A DNA stretch of 23,536 nucleotides, from NCBI GenBank assembly GCA_964393895.1, contig CAYMWP010000067.1, positions 1 to 23,536 on the forward strand. Direction: 5' to 3'. Source of the stretch: B4-G1 sp964393895. GTDB lineage: Bacteria > Chloroflexota > Anaerolineae > B4-G1. The position numbers and the translations under genes are program-made. Under the pieces are notes generated by a model that searched no databases, was not told the DNA's origin, and saw nothing but the letters and a program-made list of their open reading frames with translations. Below are positions 20,106 to 23,536 of this stretch, piece after piece (the stretch's first letter is position 1; every line of letters begins with the position of its first letter).

Positions 20106-21797
20106 ATGCGCTCGCTCCACCAATGTCTGCTGGACGCCGACCTGGCCCGGCTGCGGGTCATTGCCCGTTTTTGGGACATAGACCTGCCGGCCGGCCGGCA
20201 GCGGGATGCAGCCGCTCAACTGGCCGAGGCGATGGTCGCCCCGGAGGCCGTCGCCTACGCCTGGGACACACTCCCCGACGACCAGCGCCGGGCGTTGGAG
20301 ACACTGCTCGCCGCCGGCGGCCGGGCGCCGGCGCGTGTCTTTGTCCGCGAGTGGGGCGAGATACGCGCCATGGGGCCGGGCCGCCTGGAGCGAGAACAGC
20401 CCTGGCGAGAGCCTATCTCCCCCGCCGAAGGGCTCTGGTACAGAGGCTTTATCTCCCGCGCTTTCGAGCAAGGGGCCGCAGGGACTCGCGAGATCATCTT
20501 TACTCCCCCGGAATTACGCGCCCACCTGCCAGCCACGGCCGTTCCATCCTCTACCATCACTCTCGAGCCGGCCCCAGAGCCTGCCAGGGTGCGTTCGGCC
20601 AGCGATGCCCTTCTCGACGACGCCTGCACGCTGCTGGCCTACCTCCAGAACGAGCAGGTGCGTCCCGACCCCGCCGGAGACTGGCCCGCTCGTCACGAGG
20701 CCCGCCTGGCCCACCGCCTGCGCGACCCCAACCCGGAGCGACTACTCTTTCTGCGCCGCCTGACCCAGCGCATCGGGTGGCTGAAGACGACCGCTTCCGG
20801 CCGCCTGCGCCCTGCTCCAGAGCCGGTGACGGCCTGGCTCCAATCGCCGATCGGCCAACAGCGAACTGCGCTCGCCCAAACCTGGCAGACCGACCCGACC
20901 TGGAACGACCTGTTTGACGTCCCCACTCTGCGCCCCGAGGACACCGGAGCCTGGCGCAACGATCCGCTACTGGCGCGAACGACCATCCTGCGTCACCTGG
21001 AGAGGTGCGTTCCAGACGCCTGGTATACCCTGGACGGCTTTGTCGCCGCCGTCAAGCAAGCTGACCCCGATTTCCAACGACCCGATGGCGACTATACCAC
21101 CTGGTACATCCGCGACGCAGACAGCCGCGTTTATCTCTCCGGCTTTGAAAGCTGGGAATCCATCGAGGGTGCGCTCATCCGTTACATCATCTCCGGCCCG
21201 CTGCACTGGCTGGGCCTGACCGACCTGGGAACACCCTCCCCTCCTGCTACCTTTCGACTGGCGCCGGCGGGAGCCGCCTTCCTTGGACTGGGCGGCTCCC
21301 CGCCCGAGCCGGAGCCTGCGCCGCTGACCCTGCACCCCGATTTTACCGTGCTCGTACCTGCGGCCCGGCGCTACGAACGCTTCCAACTATCCCGCGTCGC
21401 CGACTGGGCGCGCACCGGCGACCACTTTCTCTACCGGCTCACCCCTGCGTCGCTGGAACGGGCCCGGCGGCAGGGCATTCCTGTGGCCCGCGTGCTCCAG
21501 TTCCTGGGCCAAGTCACCGCCGCGCCCATCCCTCGCTTTGTCGAGGCGGCGCTGACGCGCTGCGATGCTCGCGGGACCGAGGCCTGCCTGGAACGGGTGA
21601 TACTGCTGCGAATCGCTGACGAGGAACTGATGACCCGGCTCGTGTCGTCCCCGCCCACCCGCGACCTCATCCACGAGCGGATCGGCCCCACCGCCGCCCT
21701 GGTGCGCGAGCGGGATTGGCCTCGCCTCGTCGTCGCCCTGGGCGAGATGGGGCTGTTGCCGGATGTCGTCGCCTGGGGAGAGAACGATGCGGGATAA
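20106..21797 (+). CDS. XPB/Ssl2 N-terminal-like (helicase-associated) domain protein
   Basis: Protein of 563 residues, soluble and rich in Trp, Pro and Arg. Near residues 407-490 it has LTLHPDFTVLVPAARRYERF, a YRLTPASLERARRQGIPVARVLQFLG segment and then APIPRFVEAAL. This is the pattern of the XPB/Ssl2-like helicase-associated domain, usually annotated helicase domain-containing protein. No Walker A or DEAD motif is visible, so it has no ATPase of its own. The N-terminal 100 residues (RDAAAQLAEAMVAPEAVAYAWDTLPDDQRRALETLL) resemble the SAP-like/winged-helix start of that family. The frame is open further upstream, but the ATG at 20106 is preferred because it follows the promoter and the upstream codons are repeat. 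No Shine-Dalgarno sequence is seen. It overlaps the galactokinase start by 11 bases. Confidence 0.65.
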   Translation: MRSLHQCLLDADLARLRVIARFWDIDLPAGRQRDAAAQLAEAMVAPEAVAYAWDTLPDDQRRALETLLAAGGRAPARVFVREWGEIRAMGPGRLEREQPWREPISPAEGLWYRGFISRAFEQGAAGTREIIFTPPELRAHLPATAVPSSTITLEPAPEPARVRSASDALLDDACTLLAYLQNEQVRPDPAGDWPARHEARLAHRLRDPNPERLLFLRRLTQRIGWLKTTASGRLRPAPEPVTAWLQSPIGQQRTALAQTWQTDPTWNDLFDVPTLRPEDTGAWRNDPLLARTTILRHLERCVPDAWYTLDGFVAAVKQADPDFQRPDGDYTTWYIRDADSRVYLSGFESWESIEGALIRYIISGPLHWLGLTDLGTPSPPATFRLAPAGAAFLGLGGSPPEPEPAPLTLHPDFTVLVPAARRYERFQLSRVADWARTGDHFLYRLTPASLERARRQGIPVARVLQFLGQVTAAPIPRFVEAALTRCDARGTEACLERVILLRIADEELMTRLVSSPPTRDLIHERIGPTAALVRERDWPRLVVALGEMGLLPDVVAWGENDAG

Positions 21798-22950
21798 AGT
21801 AGTATCCGCTTTTCAGACCCACTTCCGCCGCCCGCCGGAGGTCATAGTTCGCGCGCCCGGTCGCGTCAATCTGTTGGGCGGGCACACCGACTATAACGAG
21901 GGCTACGTACTGCCGGTGGCGGTGGACCGCGCCGCCTGGGTCGCCGCCGTCCCCACCGATGTGCGTGAGGCCCACGTGCACGCGCTCGACCTGGGCAGCC
22001 ATGTCGCTTTCCCACTCGACCCCGTCCCCCCTCCCCAGGGCGATTGGGCCGACTATTCTCGCGGCGTGGCCTGGGCCTTGCAGGAGCGCGGGCTGGAGAC
22101 AGTGGGAATGGAGGCGACGCTGACCTCCAGCGTTCCCGTGGGGTCGGGCCTGTCCTCTTCTGCGGCGCTAGAGGTGGCCTTTACCCACACCTGGCAAGTA
22201 CTCGCCGATTTCGAGCTCACTCGACGCGACCTGGCATTGGCCTGCCAGTGGGCAGAGAACAATTACGTGGGCGTCAACTGTGGCATCCTGGACCAGATGG
22301 CGAGCAGTTGCGGCGTGGAGGGGCGCGCGCTGCTATTGGATTGTCGGACGCTAGAGATTGACCCTGTTCCCTTGCCGGCGGGCGTCGCTATCGTGGCGGC
22401 GGATACAGGGGTGCGGCGGCGATTGGCCTCCTCGGAATACAACGTGCGGCGCGCTCAATGCGAGCAGGCGGTAAAGATACTGAGCGAGCATCTGCCCTCC
22501 ATCCGCGCTCTGCGCGACGTGAGTGTGGACGGTCTGGAGCAACTGAAGGGCCATCTGCCAGGGGTCGTCTACCGGCGCGCTCGCCACGTCGTCAGCGATA
22601 ACGCGCGGGTGCTACAGGCAGCCGAGGCGCTGCGCGCGGGGGATGTGGCTACAGTGGGCGCGCTGATGAACGCCTGCCACGCCAGCCTGCGGTACGATTA
22701 CGAGGTGAGTTCGCCCGAGCTGGACACACTGACCGAGGCGGCCTGGGAGGTAGAGGGCTGCTACGGCGCGCGGCTCACTGGCGCAGGGTTCGGCGGGTGC
22801 ATCGTCGCGCTCGTCGCCGAGGAGAAAGTGCCGGACTTTGAGTCCCACGTCCCGGCCATTTACGAGGCGACTTTTGGCCGCCAACCAGAAATCTACGTCT
22901 GCCGTTCCGCTGGCGGGGTGAGGATGATCGAGGATTTGAGGATTCAGTAG
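21787..22950 (+). CDS. galK: Galactokinase-family GHMP kinase with altered sugar site
   Basis: Protein of 387 residues, normal for bacterial galactokinase, expected to phosphorylate C1 of a sugar with ATP. The signature is GRVNLLGGHTDYNEGYVLP; the GHMP ATP loop is VPVGSGLSSSAALEV (about 116-130); the C-terminal motif is LTGAGFGGCIVALV. R26 and D169 (CGILDQMASSCG) are the catalytic pair, and D35 contacts the sugar. Position 32 is Gly, where galactokinases have Glu (GEHTDY; human E43, which contacts the sugar 6-OH). The substrate may therefore be a sugar other than galactose, so galK is a family name here. The start at 21787 follows GGGGAGAG and lies inside the end of the helicase-domain gene. 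No other Leloir-pathway gene is adjacent. Confidence 0.88.
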   Translation: MRDKVVSAFQTHFRRPPEVIVRAPGRVNLLGGHTDYNEGYVLPVAVDRAAWVAAVPTDVREAHVHALDLGSHVAFPLDPVPPPQGDWADYSRGVAWALQERGLETVGMEATLTSSVPVGSGLSSSAALEVAFTHTWQVLADFELTRRDLALACQWAENNYVGVNCGILDQMASSCGVEGRALLLDCRTLEIDPVPLPAGVAIVAADTGVRRRLASSEYNVRRAQCEQAVKILSEHLPSIRALRDVSVDGLEQLKGHLPGVVYRRARHVVSDNARVLQAAEALRAGDVATVGALMNACHASLRYDYEVSSPELDTLTEAAWEVEGCYGARLTGAGFGGCIVALVAEEKVPDFESHVPAIYEATFGRQPEIYVCRSAGGVRMIEDLRIQ

Positions 22951-22964
22951 ATCCAATTTAGCCC

Positions 22965-23010
22965 GGTCTGGATCGCCAGACCCAGAGCGGGTATGGCAAC
23001 CGGAGGTTGC
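22965..23010. repeat. Two hairpins after the galactokinase gene
   Basis: GGTCTGG/CCAGACC with loop ATCG (22965-22971, 22976-22982), then GCAACC/GGTTGC with loop GGA (22996-23001, 23005-23010). The first recalls the GGCCTGGAT hairpin at 1723-1746. No U tract follows, so terminator function is only possible. Confidence 0.55.
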
Positions 23011-23037
23011 ACGCAATCCCCTGAGCTCTACATCTCA

Positions 23038-23160
23038 CCACAGAGACACAGAGAGCACAGAGAAAACACAAAAATGTCCGCAAGCATTCAGGGGGATGTT
23101 TATTTACCACAAAGGACACCAAGAATACAAAGGTGAAGCCACAAATAGCCACAGAACCTG
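23038..23160. repeat. Imperfect CACAGAG / ACAAAG purine-rich tandem repeat
   Basis: Runs such as CCACAGAGACACAGAGAGC and ACCACAAAGGACACCAAG, with about 9-bp periodicity, fill this spacer. Related sequence is at 1537-1607 on the other end of the window. It resembles the dispersed CACAGAG intergenic repeats common in environmental bacterial genomes. No gene is seen in 22951-23202. Confidence 0.65.
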
Positions 23161-23202
23161 GTAAAAACGTCATAGCTGTGCTGTCCAGTGCAGAGGTTGT
23201 CT

Positions 23203-23478
23203 ATGCGGCGTGAGGAACTCTACCTGGCCGACATAGTGGAAGCGGCCGACGCCATTGAGCGCTTCATCGAGGGAATCCGGCGCGAAGACTTTGGCGGCGA
23301 CGAGTTGCGCCAAAGCGCTGTGCTTCAGGAACTCATCGTGATTGGCAAAGCTGCCGCCCGGCTGCCGGTGGACTTTAGGGAGCATCATTCTGAGGTGGAG
23401 TGGCCTGACATCGTGGGATTCCGCAGCATTGCGGTCCACGAGTGCTTTGCTGAGTTGGGCAAGACCTCCGAGGTCTAG
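23203..23478 (+). CDS. HepT-like (DUF86) protein, probably truncated and inactive
   Basis: Protein of 91 residues. The helical HepT pattern is clear: RREELYLADIVEAADAIERF, then AVLQELIVIGKAAARLP, EWPDIVGFRSIAVHE. HepT toxins are HEPN-fold RNases with an R-x4-6-H-x-Y motif that pair with the MntA nucleotidyltransferase. Here R-S-I-A-V-H-E-C-F keeps Arg and His but has Cys at the Tyr position, which is the residue MntA AMPylates. The protein then ends AELGKTSEV where relatives continue with a DWxxVW helix; a +1 frame over 23454-23480 reads SWARPPRS, hinting at a frameshift. The ATG at 23203 is chosen over a GTG at 23188 because it matches the family start. No MntA gene lies upstream, where the spacer is only repeats. 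Best read as a decayed orphan. Confidence 0.7.
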   Translation: MRREELYLADIVEAADAIERFIEGIRREDFGGDELRQSAVLQELIVIGKAAARLPVDFREHHSEVEWPDIVGFRSIAVHECFAELGKTSEV

Positions 23479-23536
23479 GGCCTCTACTGAAATGAAAATT
23501 AGGACACTTGTCCGGTATGCCCTCCAGAGTAGAATA
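23479..23536. other. Contig end, no feature resolved
   Basis: The last 58 bases hold a short inverted repeat GGACA-CT-TGTCC, starting near 23502. It could be the edge of a mobile element or just a hairpin; the sequence stops too soon to tell. Confidence 0.3.

Overview
The window looks like a metagenomic contig from a GC-rich, mostly non-pathway-clustered bacterial chromosome, most plausibly Chloroflexota (Anaerolineae-like). This is inference from style, not from a marker gene: Thr/Pro-rich stalks behind single membrane anchors, tandem M42 aminopeptidases, a GAF-rich hybrid histidine kinase, short intergenic hairpin repeats and CACAGAG-type repeats. TGA is used as a normal stop (glycosyltransferase, response regulator), so the code is standard. 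No rRNA, tRNA, CRISPR array, integrase or intact insertion sequence was found.

Layout. 1-1393 (minus): a cell-envelope pair, a zinc N-acetylmuramoyl-L-alanine amidase followed by a TPR/membrane/Thr-Pro-stalk protein that runs off the contig into a 45-base poly-G edge. 1394-1880: a repeat-rich spacer with several hairpins. 1881-3053 (plus): a GT4 glycosyltransferase, separated by a large imperfect palindrome from a long minus-strand block (8352 down to 3203). That block holds a Thr/Pro stalk protein, three consecutive M42 metallo-aminopeptidases, ComEA and a prepilin peptidase. It has one strong promoter at its head, and gaps of 7-58 bases suggest one operon that joins peptide/cell-surface processing to type IV pilus and DNA-uptake parts. 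8511-9524 (minus) is a FemAB/BioF2-type acetyltransferase with a promoter back to back with that of miaB (9704-11056, plus). The miaB leader carries two stacked hairpins. 11066-11965 (minus) is a conserved family usually labelled quinate 5-dehydrogenase.

12191-12588 is a decaying ABC-2 permease. Just behind it a consensus sigma-70 promoter drives a response regulator and a 1283-residue hybrid histidine kinase with four GAF and two receiver domains; the two genes overlap by ATGA. Convergent to it is a YacP-like NYN nuclease whose last codons lie in a heptanucleotide repeat. 17530-19022 (minus) holds the most unusual pair. One gene is a trypsin-fold serine peptidase with an 85-residue N-terminal domain. 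The other, upstream, is a separate 86-residue gene that is a paralogue of just that N-terminal domain. A 110-bp palindromic element sits between them. 19209-19881 (minus) is a YkvA-like protein coupled to a small membrane protein that carries an in-frame UGA. 20106-22950 (plus) is an XPB/Ssl2-N-like protein, probably leaderless, overlapping a galactokinase-family gene that has Gly in place of the usual sugar-binding Glu. The window ends with repeats and an orphan, apparently degraded HepT-like gene.

All family calls rest on reading motifs by eye; no search was run.
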